From contig NZ_CP052909.1 of NCBI RefSeq assembly GCF_014295415.1, positions 1,984,001 through 2,048,000 on the forward strand: a DNA stretch of 64,000 nucleotides, given 5' to 3'. The number at the start of each line of letters is the position of its first letter. The first letter of the stretch is position 1. This DNA is from Constantimarinum furrinae. GTDB lineage: Bacteria > Bacteroidota > Bacteroidia > Flavobacteriales > Flavobacteriaceae. A program made the translations under genes and the position numbers. Of the stretch, positions 24,754 to 32,727 are shown in pieces. The notes beneath the pieces were generated by a model. That model was not told where the DNA came from and did no database searches. It worked only from the letters and a program-made list of their open reading frames with translations.

Positions 24754-24758
24754 TTGCT

Positions 24759-25532
24759 ATGAATTCCAGAAAAGACCAACTAAAGGCCATAGACCGCTTA
24801 CTCACTATCATGGATGAGTTAAGGAAGCAATGTCCGTGGGATAAGAAACAAACCATGCTAAGCCTTCGGCATCTCACCATCGAAGAGACCTATGAGCTGG
24901 GTGATGCCATTCTCGATAATGATCTTCAAGAAGTAAAGAAAGAACTGGGCGATCTGTTATTACACATTATTTTTTATGCTAAAATAGGTAGTGAAACCAA
25001 TGATTTTGATATAGCCGAGGTCGCCAACGATATCTGTGAAAAGTTAATTTCCCGTCACCCGCATATCTATGGCGATGTGACGGTTAAGGATGAAGAAGAG
25101 GTAAAGCAGAACTGGGAAAATCTAAAACTTAAGGAAGGTAAAAAAAGTGTGCTGGAAGGCGTACCTAAATCTTTGCCGGCCTTAGTTAAGGCAAACCGTA
25201 TCCAGGATAAGGTTGCCGGTGTAGGTTTCGATTGGGAAGAGCCGCAGCAGGTATTTGAAAAATTAAAGGAAGAGTTGGAAGAATTGCAGCATGAAGTAAA
25301 TGAAGGCAATGAAAAAAAGATCGAAGAAGAATTTGGCGATGTGTTGTTCTCAATGATCAATTATGCTCGCTTTCTCAAGGTAGACCCGGAAAATGCGCTT
25401 GAGCGAACCAATAAAAAATTCATAAAGCGTTTTCAATATCTCGAATCCAAAGCCAAGGGACAGGGGAAAGCCATGAAGGATATGACATTGGCCGAAATGG
25501 ATGTGTACTGGGAAGAAGCGAAGCGATTATAA
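24759..25532 (+). CDS. mazG: Nucleoside triphosphate pyrophosphohydrolase MazG
   Basis: A 257-aa all-alpha NTP pyrophosphatase with two MazG domains. Domain 1 has LRKQCPWDKKQT (about 17-28), IEETYELGDAI with the metal-binding EExxE-type pair (about 40), and KKELGDLLLHIIFYAKI (about 57). Domain 2 repeats this as LKEELEELQHEV and EEFGDVLFSMINYARF (about 190). It hydrolyses canonical or damaged NTPs. In E. coli it also lowers ppGpp under starvation, by acting with the MazEF system, which is not present here. It follows DUF5606 but has its own -7 box. Confidence 0.95.
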   Translation: MNSRKDQLKAIDRLLTIMDELRKQCPWDKKQTMLSLRHLTIEETYELGDAILDNDLQEVKKELGDLLLHIIFYAKIGSETNDFDIAEVANDICEKLISRHPHIYGDVTVKDEEEVKQNWENLKLKEGKKSVLEGVPKSLPALVKANRIQDKVAGVGFDWEEPQQVFEKLKEELEELQHEVNEGNEKKIEEEFGDVLFSMINYARFLKVDPENALERTNKKFIKRFQYLESKAKGQGKAMKDMTLAEMDVYWEEAKRL

Positions 25533-25548
25533 TAGGAACATGAGGCTG

Positions 25549-25569
25549 GAAGTTTGAAGTGCGAAGTTT
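25549..25569. repeat. Short 7-bp-period array (GAAGTNN)3
   Basis: GAAGTTT, GAAGTGC, GAAGTTT in phase. GAAGTNN is the reverse complement of NNACTTC, the unit found 24 bp further at 25593-25620. The two therefore form an inverted pair around a 23-bp spacer. Confidence 0.65.
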
Positions 25570-25592
25570 CCTTTCATCCAACTCCCTAATCC

Positions 25593-25620
25593 CGACTTCC
25601 GTCTCCCGACTTCCGTCTTC
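25593..25620. repeat. 7-bp-period array, four units (CGACTTC/CGTCTTC)
   Basis: CGACTTC, CGTCTCC, CGACTTC, CGTCTTC in phase. These are the same units as the 17-unit array at 22955-23073, and both are preceded by CAACTCCCTA. The last base is part of the methyltransferase stop codon. Confidence 0.75.
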
Positions 25621-26252
25621 TATAGACTCATCACAATTAGCCTATCAGAAATTTCGAGTTCCTTAAATCCAAAATTCTTCTTGATCCAATTCAGATTTTC
25701 TTTCGAATAAAAAATAACATGAGTTGGGTCGTCCTTGTAATACCAATCTTTAAAGTGATTTAAATCCGGTAACAAATGGGTCATTCCATACAATGTTCCA
25801 CCCGGATGTAAAAGGTTTTTCAGGCGTTGAAATTCTGTAAATGGATCGTGAAAATGTTCGATCACTTCACAACAGATAATAAAATCGAACATTTTGTTGA
25901 GTACCGAAGGATCCGGATAAAAAAAAGGGTCGTATAATGCTATATTAAATCCTTTTTCAGATAGCAGTTTAGCGATCACCGGTCCGGGACCGGCACCAAA
26001 ATCAAGCCCGAAATGCCTGGGAGTTCGATCGGATGATATTCGATCGACTACCGGAGCTACAAAAGCTCGATAACCCGGGTCGTTTATGTCATTCTCATGA
26101 AGCAAATAGCGCTCCTTTTCTTCTGTAGGAGTTGGGAAAGCTTCAGGATGTTTAAATATGGATCCACATTGGGAACATTTCAGAAAAAGAATCGATTTGT
26201 CTTCTAATACCTGTTCTGTAGCATTACTATGGCACAACAGACAGCCCGACAT
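25620..26252 (-). CDS. Class I SAM methyltransferase with N-terminal zinc ribbon
   Basis: A 210-aa protein. CLLCHS (about 4-9) and CSQCGS (about 27-32) are a probable four-Cys zinc site. The SAM domain has FGLDFGAGPGPVIAKLL (about 81-97), ALYDPFFYPD and FDFIICCEVIEHFHDP (motif IV, about 119-134). It resembles the 'cysteine-rich plus Methyltransf_23' proteins seen near nucleotide or glycan genes. It is 3 bp after the DUF349 gene and likely co-transcribed. The substrate is unknown. Confidence 0.88.
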   Translation of the reverse strand: MSGCLLCHSNATEQVLEDKSILFLKCSQCGSIFKHPEAFPTPTEEKERYLLHENDINDPGYRAFVAPVVDRISSDRTPRHFGLDFGAGPGPVIAKLLSEKGFNIALYDPFFYPDPSVLNKMFDFIICCEVIEHFHDPFTEFQRLKNLLHPGGTLYGMTHLLPDLNHFKDWYYKDDPTHVIFYSKENLNWIKKNFGFKELEISDRLIVMSL

Positions 26253-26255
26253 ACA

Positions 26256-28346
26256 CTAGGCGTTTCGCGCCGACTTGATCTTAGAAAGTTTTTCCTTCCA
26301 GACTTCTAGCTGTTCTTTGTGCTTGGCAATGTTCTTGCGAACTTCCTTCACCAATGGATTGTTCGAATCTGCATTCTGAAAGAAGCCCAAATTATTCTCT
26401 AACTGGCGAATCTCACCTTTTACTTCACCAATTTTCTTTGAAATAAAGAACTGCTCATTCTGTAGTTTTCGTTCATCCTCCTGAGATACGATGGCATCCA
26501 ATTTATTCTCGAATTTAATAAGCTCTGTTTCCTTCTTACTTAAATTCAATTTTTCGAAGAGTCCATCCAGTTTCTGATTGAATTTTTTCTGGATGTTCTT
26601 CTTGTTATAAGGAACCCTGCCAACTTCTTTCCAAGCTGATATATGTTCCTTAATAGTTTTTAGATCGGCTTCATTATCGCCTGTCAATTCAAGTTTATCG
26701 ATGGCATCAAGCATTTTTTGCTTAGCTTCGAAATTGGCGATCTCTTCTTTATTGGCCTCATTCTTGGAGGCGTGCAATCGGTTAAAATAGTGGTTGCAAG
26801 CCGCTTTAAATTGTTTCCACACCTTGTCGCTGTCCTTTCGGGGCACATGACCAATTTTTTTCCAATCACTCTGAATCTTCTTCATCAAGGAAGTGACTTC
26901 ATTAAAATCCTCACTATCCTTATTGGCTTCAGCGATCTTTATTAGCTCCCGCTTTTTCTCAAGATTGCTGTATTGCTCTTTCTTTTGGTTCTTATAAAAG
27001 GAATTTTTCTCCCTGTTAAAATTTCGAGTAACTTCCTTAAAGGCATTCCAGATTTCCTTTGTGTTAGAACGAGGTACCTTCCCCGATTCAAAATAAGCAT
27101 CTCTCAACTCCTGAACTTTTTTAATAGCGTTTTGCCAGGCCTGATGACTACTGTTCGTATTTTTAGTTACTTCGGCTATTTCCTCAATAAGTTGCTTCTT
27201 CTTTTCCAGATTGGTTTCGAAGTGCTTTTCTTGTTCTTTGAGGTAATCCTGACGTTTATCGTGTACAATTTTGGTAGCAGCACTAAACTTATCCCAAACT
27301 TCGTCGCGGAATTCTTTGGCGACAGGACCAATTTCTTCCTTCCACATTTTGTGGAGCATTTGTAGTTCCCTGAAGGCCTTATTCACATTTTCTTCCTGCC
27401 CCAGTTCTTCGGCTCTGCCTATGAGTTTTAGTTTTTGTTCGAGATTGTGCTTAAAATCCAGATCCCTGAATTCACGGTTTAAGTGCAGGAAGTCATAAAA
27501 ATTCTCAACATGATGATGATAGGTGTTCCAAACTATATTGTATTTATCACGCGGAATGGCACCGGCGACATGCCAGCGCTCCTGTATATCTTTAAAATGT
27601 TTGTAAGTGGTGTTTATATTCTCTTCAGCGTTTAACAAGCCCTTGAGTTCCTCGATCAATTCCAGCCTTTTGTTGAGGTTGGCTTGAAGGTCATTTTTTA
27701 AACTCTTATAGTAGTTGTTACGCTTTTCCTTATAATCGAAATATAAGGAACTAAATTCCTTTTTTAAAGGTGTAGTGTAATAGAAGTCGATAATATTGCC
27801 ACCTTCTGCAAGGAACTCTTCTTTCTTGTGCTCTAATTCTTCATTGAATTTCGCATTGAATTCGGCACGAATCTCCTCTACCTCATTCTTTATATGCTGA
27901 ACAGCCTTATTCTTTAATAAAGACTGTAGTTCGGCGATAAGCTCCTTTTTTGAAAGTGCGTGGTAGTCCTTTTCATCTTCGGTTTCTTCACTATCGCTAT
28001 CATCGTCATCATCATCAGAAGAAGCAATTTCTTCCTCCTCTTCGTCATCCACCTCTTCCTCTTCGTCAACCTTTTTTTCTTCGGTATTAACATTGGAAGA
28101 TGCTTCTGTAGTTTCAGTAGCTATTTGTTCGGCTGTTATTGTAATCTCCTCCCGGGGAGTTTCTTCGGAAGTGGTGACCGACTCGTCCCGAGTCTTTTTT
28201 TCAGAAGAGGGTGCTGCCTCATCCGATGCTTTTTCTTCAACAAGACTTTCAGAAGTTTCTGCTTTATTCTCTTCCTTATTGATCTCAGTTTCTGCTTCGG
28301 GAGTTTCGGAGATTTCTTTTTCTTTCGGTGCTTTTTTGTCTGACAT
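26256..28346 (-). CDS. DUF349 repeat protein with acidic N-terminus
   Basis: A 696-aa protein. Residues 1-130 are extremely Glu/Asp/Ser-rich (for example EEEEVDDEEEEEIASS) and probably disordered. The rest is a series of about five helical DUF349 units of about 75 residues, each with a W-x-x-x-G core: ERWHVAGAIPRDKYNIVW, MWKEEIGPVAKEFRDEVW, SGKVPRSNTKEIWNAF, DWKKIGHVPRKDSDKVW, AWKEVGRVPYNKKNI. These are followed by a coiled coil (about 600-690). DUF349 proteins are widespread in Bacteroidota and some Proteobacteria; their role is not settled. A -7 box lies 62 bp upstream. Confidence 0.92.
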   Translation of the reverse strand: MSDKKAPKEKEISETPEAETEINKEENKAETSESLVEEKASDEAAPSSEKKTRDESVTTSEETPREEITITAEQIATETTEASSNVNTEEKKVDEEEEVDDEEEEEIASSDDDDDDSDSEETEDEKDYHALSKKELIAELQSLLKNKAVQHIKNEVEEIRAEFNAKFNEELEHKKEEFLAEGGNIIDFYYTTPLKKEFSSLYFDYKEKRNNYYKSLKNDLQANLNKRLELIEELKGLLNAEENINTTYKHFKDIQERWHVAGAIPRDKYNIVWNTYHHHVENFYDFLHLNREFRDLDFKHNLEQKLKLIGRAEELGQEENVNKAFRELQMLHKMWKEEIGPVAKEFRDEVWDKFSAATKIVHDKRQDYLKEQEKHFETNLEKKKQLIEEIAEVTKNTNSSHQAWQNAIKKVQELRDAYFESGKVPRSNTKEIWNAFKEVTRNFNREKNSFYKNQKKEQYSNLEKKRELIKIAEANKDSEDFNEVTSLMKKIQSDWKKIGHVPRKDSDKVWKQFKAACNHYFNRLHASKNEANKEEIANFEAKQKMLDAIDKLELTGDNEADLKTIKEHISAWKEVGRVPYNKKNIQKKFNQKLDGLFEKLNLSKKETELIKFENKLDAIVSQEDERKLQNEQFFISKKIGEVKGEIRQLENNLGFFQNADSNNPLVKEVRKNIAKHKEQLEVWKEKLSKIKSARNA

Positions 28347-28407
28347 TTATTTCAATGTTAAGGTTCGTATTCTAATTGTGTCAAGATACTAACTAGTGGG
28401 GAGATAC

Positions 28408-28415
28408 CAAAAATA
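28408..28415 (-). promoter_or_regulatory. -7 promoter box upstream of the DUF349 gene
   Basis: The minus strand reads TATTTTTG, matching TAnnTTTG, 61 bp before the ATG at 28346. This would give a leader of about 55 nt in the otherwise empty 101-bp gap after aroE. Confidence 0.4.
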
Positions 28416-28447
28416 GCACCTTTATTTTAAGAAAATAATGCTCTTTT

Positions 28448-29179
28448 TTAGGATTTCCAGATGCTCCAGGATTTTTTTGCCTGAAATTCCAGCATTTTCA
28501 AACCGTTTTGAACTCTTGCTCCCTGTATGAAGCCTCGTTTTAAAAATTCAGATTCACTGGGATTGTAGATGAGATCATACAACACATGATTCTTGCCTAA
28601 AAATTGATAGGGTAGCTTAGGACACTCCAGAATATTAGGATAAGTACCCAAGGGCGTACAATTTACAATGAGACAATGTGACTCGATCACATCCCTCGTA
28701 AGCTTAGAATAGGGTAGGGTCCATTCCTTTTTACCACGGGAGACCACTAGGTATTTAAATTCCATGGCTTTCAGGACATATTCTATGGCCCTTGAGGCAC
28801 CACCACTTCCTAAAATGAGTGCCGTTTTGTGCTTTAACGGCAATAAATCGGATAGCGTTTTGGCAAAGCCATAATGATCTGTATTATAACCCACTAAAGT
28901 TCCATCTGCCAGAATCTTTATAGTATTGACAGCGCCAATTTTTTGAGCTTCCTTATCGACCCGGTCTAATAGCGGAATTACTTCTGTCTTATAGGGAATA
29001 GTAACATTAAGCCCTTTAAGGTCGGAGTGTTTTCTTACGATCTCCGGAAGTAAACCGATATTCTCAATATCGAAATTCACATAACTGTCTTTTCGCTCTT
29101 CCTTTTCGAACTTAGTTGTAAAAAAGGTTTTTGAAAATGAATAGCCAATATCACGACCAATTAATCCGTATTTAGCCAT
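28448..29179 (-). CDS. aroE: Shikimate dehydrogenase
   Basis: A 243-aa NADP-dependent enzyme reducing 3-dehydroshikimate in aromatic amino-acid synthesis. The substrate site has YSFSKTFFT (SxS, about 12), LNVTIPYKTEVIPLLD (about 58-73, catalytic Lys) and GYNTDHYGFAKTL (about 97, Asp). The nucleotide loop is LILGSGGASRAIEYVL (about 120). It is slightly shorter than E. coli AroE (272) but with all key residues. Its first 8 bp overlap the end of the DUF368 gene, so it is cotranscribed with it. Confidence 0.96.
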   Translation of the reverse strand: MAKYGLIGRDIGYSFSKTFFTTKFEKEERKDSYVNFDIENIGLLPEIVRKHSDLKGLNVTIPYKTEVIPLLDRVDKEAQKIGAVNTIKILADGTLVGYNTDHYGFAKTLSDLLPLKHKTALILGSGGASRAIEYVLKAMEFKYLVVSRGKKEWTLPYSKLTRDVIESHCLIVNCTPLGTYPNILECPKLPYQFLGKNHVLYDLIYNPSESEFLKRGFIQGARVQNGLKMLEFQAKKSWSIWKS

Positions 29180-30194
29180 TTGTACTTGTCCTCGATTTAT
29201 GGTACCAATCTAAGCTTAAAACTATGAGGGTTCCTATAATAATAAATAAAATTGCTAACATTGTTTCGTTCGAGAGTTCGGTGGGCCAATACCTGTCGTA
29301 ACCTTTAATAATTTCTCTGCCGTTAGCGTCCATTCGCACCTGACCTTCAGCATCCAGTTCGAGTAATTTTTCTTTCCATGGCCAAACCACACCAAGTGAT
29401 CCGGCGATAAACCCAATGATAACCGCGTAGGTTGCTTTTTTGTAGCGCTTTAAGACATACGCCAATAGGTGAGAAAGTGAAACCAAACCCACTAGGGAGC
29501 CTAAGGAAAAGACACCTAGTACTTTTAACAATTCCATTTGTTCAGCATCATTTACAAAGCTAAAATCGAATTGAAGAAGTGCAGTAATTGTATCGAACAA
29601 TGCATTCACCGAATCTACCAGCAGCAACACATAATTTCCAAACAATATGAGAATAAAAGAACCCGACAATCCGGGTAGGGTCATCCCCGAAACACCGATG
29701 ATTCCGCAGAAGAACACAAAAATAAGATTGCTGTTTTCCTTAGCCGGTTCGAGAAAACTGATACTCACTCCGGCAATGATGCCGCATAACAGGTATCCGA
29801 GATATTTTCGGTTCCATTCGCCAAAATCCTTGGCGATGAAGTAGATCGAACCGATGATCATTCCGAAGAATGCACTCCATACATATAATTCGTAATGAAC
29901 GATCAAATAATCCAGTACCTTGGAAACGCTAAAATAGCTAATGATCATTCCAAGTATCAACAAACTTAGGAATTGACCGTTTATATACTGATAAAAACTT
30001 CTGAAGCGCCCGTTAATTAAAAGCGCAAAAGCCTTTCGGTTAATTTTTTGAAGGGAATATATAAATTCTTCATAAAACCCGGCAACGAAGGCCACAACGC
30101 CTCCCGATACGCCCGGGACTTTATTTGCTGCACCCATTCCCAAACCTTTTAGGACCAACCAGATCTTATCTGAAAATGAGCGAGGTTCGTACAT
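29172..30194 (-). CDS. DUF368 membrane protein (second of tandem pair)
   Basis: A 340-aa polytopic membrane protein (about eight segments). The DUF368 signature GMGAANKVPGVSGGVVAFVAGFYEE is near residue 18; a second internal glycine motif SGMTLPGLSGSFILILFGNY (about 168-187) mirrors it, suggesting an inverted-repeat fold. DUF368 proteins (PopT family) have been proposed as undecaprenyl-phosphate flippases; I cite this as family knowledge. It follows its paralogue by 3 bp and overlaps aroE by 8 bp. Confidence 0.9.
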   Translation of the reverse strand: MYEPRSFSDKIWLVLKGLGMGAANKVPGVSGGVVAFVAGFYEEFIYSLQKINRKAFALLINGRFRSFYQYINGQFLSLLILGMIISYFSVSKVLDYLIVHYELYVWSAFFGMIIGSIYFIAKDFGEWNRKYLGYLLCGIIAGVSISFLEPAKENSNLIFVFFCGIIGVSGMTLPGLSGSFILILFGNYVLLLVDSVNALFDTITALLQFDFSFVNDAEQMELLKVLGVFSLGSLVGLVSLSHLLAYVLKRYKKATYAVIIGFIAGSLGVVWPWKEKLLELDAEGQVRMDANGREIIKGYDRYWPTELSNETMLAILFIIIGTLIVLSLDWYHKSRTSTNG

Positions 30195-30197
30195 TTT

Positions 30198-31163
30198 TTA
30201 TTTTTTCTGAATTGCAATTCGTTCCAGAATAAAGATACTTAAAAAGCCAAGGACAATAAAGACCATGGCCAATAGAATTTTTGGATCATCGGGGTAGGAA
30301 GTAGGGAAAATACTTTTCTCCAAAAAGGGAATTTTTTCTCCATCGTGATTTAATCGATATTCCAAAACTTCTTTCCATGGCCAGATCTTGTTTAAGGCAC
30401 CGATCATAAATCCGGTTAGGATAGCGAGGATAAGGTTTTTATGATTTTTAAACATCCAGTTCAATACTCTGGAGAATACTTTGAGACCCACAATAGCTCC
30501 CGCCGCAAAGATGAGGATCTTTACTAATGCGCCGGAGATAAGATCCCAATTCATTGTGGTAATTCCTTCTCCCAACGTGCTTAAGGTACCGATAATGGCT
30601 CTGTATGCTCCTAGTAACAAGAGGATAAAAGATCCTGATATCCCAGGTAATATCATCGCGATGATCGCAATAAAGCCGGCTAAGAAAAGAAACCAGTTGC
30701 TGTCCGGAGTTCCTACAGGTTTTGCAAGGGTAATGGCATAAGCAAAGCCCGAAGCAATTACAAGAGCCAGTATATTCACCAACTTCCATTCACTAACCTG
30801 TTTACCCACATATATTATACTCGCAGCGACGAGTCCGAAAAAAAACGACCATACTAAAAGGGGATGGTCGGAGAGTAGCCAGGTGATTAGTTTTGCCAAT
30901 GAAATTATGCTTAGGATCACCCCCGAGAATAAAGCAAGCAGGAATCCTAGATTATAATGTCGCCAGGCACTTAAAAACCCCTCAGCTCGCCAAATTTTAA
31001 AAAACCCGAGGTCGAGTTTGTGAATGGTCTCGATCAATTCTTCGTAGATACCGGATATAAAGGCAATGGTACCGCCAGAAACTCCCGGGACTACATCGGC
31101 AGCTCCCATGGCAATTCCTTTTAAAGAAATAACGAGGTATTGGAGCAGATTACGTGAAGGCAT
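30198..31163 (-). CDS. DUF368 membrane protein (first of tandem pair)
   Basis: A 321-aa polytopic membrane protein. The family signature GIAMGAADVVPGVSGGTIAFI is near residue 15, and the internal IAMILPGISGSFILLLLGAY near residue 167. It is clearly paralogous to the next gene, which may make a heterodimer or cover different substrates. Such proteins are candidates for recycling undecaprenyl phosphate after glycan and peptidoglycan export, which would serve the glycan genes elsewhere in this window. A -7 box lies 19 bp upstream. Confidence 0.9.
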   Translation of the reverse strand: MPSRNLLQYLVISLKGIAMGAADVVPGVSGGTIAFISGIYEELIETIHKLDLGFFKIWRAEGFLSAWRHYNLGFLLALFSGVILSIISLAKLITWLLSDHPLLVWSFFFGLVAASIIYVGKQVSEWKLVNILALVIASGFAYAITLAKPVGTPDSNWFLFLAGFIAIIAMILPGISGSFILLLLGAYRAIIGTLSTLGEGITTMNWDLISGALVKILIFAAGAIVGLKVFSRVLNWMFKNHKNLILAILTGFMIGALNKIWPWKEVLEYRLNHDGEKIPFLEKSIFPTSYPDDPKILLAMVFIVLGFLSIFILERIAIQKK

Positions 31164-31182
31164 AGATTGCGTGTCTTTGCCT

Positions 31183-31190
31183 CAAAATTA
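31183..31190 (-). promoter_or_regulatory. -7 promoter box for the DUF368-DUF368-aroE unit
   Basis: The minus strand reads TAATTTTG, matching TAnnTTTG, 19 bp before the ATG at 31163 and directly after the TPR gene stop at 31197. Confidence 0.5.
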
Positions 31191-31196
31191 AGGAAA

Positions 31197-32597
31197 TTAA
31201 ACAGAAGGATTTTGTCGTTTCTGAATTATTTCCCGCACCGATTTCCGCTCGTAGATGGACGGGAAGATCTCTTCGATGATCATGACAAATTCCGGCTCGA
31301 ACTTTAGAGCATTCTTTAAATGATATTCACCCTTGGTTTCTTCATTCAAATAATAGTAAACACCGGCCAGCCTGTATTCGATCTCGGCACACTCCGGATA
31401 GAATTCTGCTGCCTGATTCAAATTATTGACTGCAGCCTCGTATTCGCCCAAACGAATCAATATATCCGACCGTGATACCCAGGTCTCAAGTTCGTAGTTG
31501 CCTAATTCAATTGTTCTTCTAAAGGCGTGTTCTGCCTCTTCAAAATGATTGAGTCGATTACTTATTCGGGCATATCGCTTCCAGTACAGCACGTTTTCAC
31601 TGTCGATATTGATAGCCTTGTCTATATAATAGAGCGCCTTCTGATAATTTTTCCGTTTAAAATAAAAATCGGTGATCGCTATCCAGCCTTTATCCAATAG
31701 CGAATCTTCTTCTACACATTTTGTGAAGAACTGAAGCGCCAGCTCACTATTCCCTAGTTTTTCGTGGCATTTTCCGATCCGTAAGAGGGCAAATGAAGTG
31801 GGATCATCGAGCCCTAAAGTGATCGAATAACTTTCGATCGCCTCGTGATATTGCTTGAGTTTTTCCTGCACCTTTCCTTTTTCGAGATAGGCGCCAATAA
31901 AGGAATCGTCGCTTATAATGGCAAAATCGAAGGCAGCCAGGGCCTTTTTAAAATACTTAAGTACGGTGTATTGTTTTCCAACCTGATGCCATGCCACTTC
32001 ACAATAAGGGTTCTTATTGAGAAAGTCGTTCAAGTAATCAATAGCGGCTTCGTGCTGTTCTAAATAGTCGAAACAATAAATGATATTATATAATGCCGAA
32101 TAATCTTCCTCATCCTGTTCCAGGCACTTCATAAAATAGTACTTGGCATTCTCAAAATCTTCCATAAACAGGTACTCCATTCCCATGAGGGAGAGCACAT
32201 CTGCTTCGTCGTTGGTGATTTCCAACGCCTTTTCCAAAAGTAAAATAGCCTCTTTGTGGTTATCCCTTCTGGAGAGAATATTGGCTTTCTGAATATAGAT
32301 CTCCTCATTGGATTGTTCCAGAACATAAAGATCGTCCAGTAATTCCTCAGCGATATCCAGTTTGTTCTCAAAAATATACATCTCTACCTGAAACAATTTC
32401 AGATTTGTAGAGGTAGGATGTTGTTCTAATCCCAGCTTGACTGCCTTTCGTGCAAGTGCAATTTTTCCGTTTTCGAGGTAATGCTGAATGATCTCTTCAA
32501 ACTCTTCAGAGTCAAAAAAGAGCACATTATTAGTCTTAAGCATGGATTCAAAGCGGGAGAGGGAGAAGTTGTTATGCTCGTTAGGGCTCATTTGCAT
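31197..32597 (-). CDS. Tetratricopeptide repeat protein
   Basis: A 466-aa soluble all-helical protein with about eleven TPR units from residue 40 onward (for instance LLEKALEITNDEADVLSLMG, ALAAFDFAIISDDSFIGAYL, ALYYIDKAINIDSENVLYW). There is no signal peptide, so it is cytoplasmic. The ATG six bases later (MSPNEHNN) is an equally good start. TPR proteins act as scaffolds, and the partner is not shown by sequence. I associate its place next to the DUF368 pair and a class III aminotransferase with Flavobacteriaceae. Confidence 0.9.
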   Translation of the reverse strand: MQMSPNEHNNFSLSRFESMLKTNNVLFFDSEEFEEIIQHYLENGKIALARKAVKLGLEQHPTSTNLKLFQVEMYIFENKLDIAEELLDDLYVLEQSNEEIYIQKANILSRRDNHKEAILLLEKALEITNDEADVLSLMGMEYLFMEDFENAKYYFMKCLEQDEEDYSALYNIIYCFDYLEQHEAAIDYLNDFLNKNPYCEVAWHQVGKQYTVLKYFKKALAAFDFAIISDDSFIGAYLEKGKVQEKLKQYHEAIESYSITLGLDDPTSFALLRIGKCHEKLGNSELALQFFTKCVEEDSLLDKGWIAITDFYFKRKNYQKALYYIDKAINIDSENVLYWKRYARISNRLNHFEEAEHAFRRTIELGNYELETWVSRSDILIRLGEYEAAVNNLNQAAEFYPECAEIEYRLAGVYYYLNEETKGEYHLKNALKFEPEFVMIIEEIFPSIYERKSVREIIQKRQNPSV

Positions 32598-32727
32598 ACG
32601 CAGCGTTTTACTGATTCTTCTATTTTAAAGATACTAATGTAATAACGGATTCAATAGTTGTGCCGCTATTGTTGTTAACAAGCTTATCAACACAATAAAA
32701 CGGAAGTAAATTGCTGAAAATCAACCA
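32598..32727. other. 130-bp gap between the TPR and aminotransferase genes
   Basis: No gene seen. A short imperfect stem TGTTG...CAACA (around 32671-32694) encloses TTAACAAGCTTAT. It contains TTATCAACA, one base from a DnaA box, but it is isolated. Confidence 0.3.

Noticed and set aside
27960-28343. Long plus-strand frame rich in Phe/Ser opposite the DUF349 gene
   Set aside because: It is the mirror of the Glu/Asp-rich coding stretch; low complexity and no start context.
32667-32700. Replication origin with DnaA boxes
   Set aside because: Only one 9-mer (TTATCAACA) is one base from the consensus; there is no cluster, AT-rich unwinding block or dnaA/gidA neighbour.
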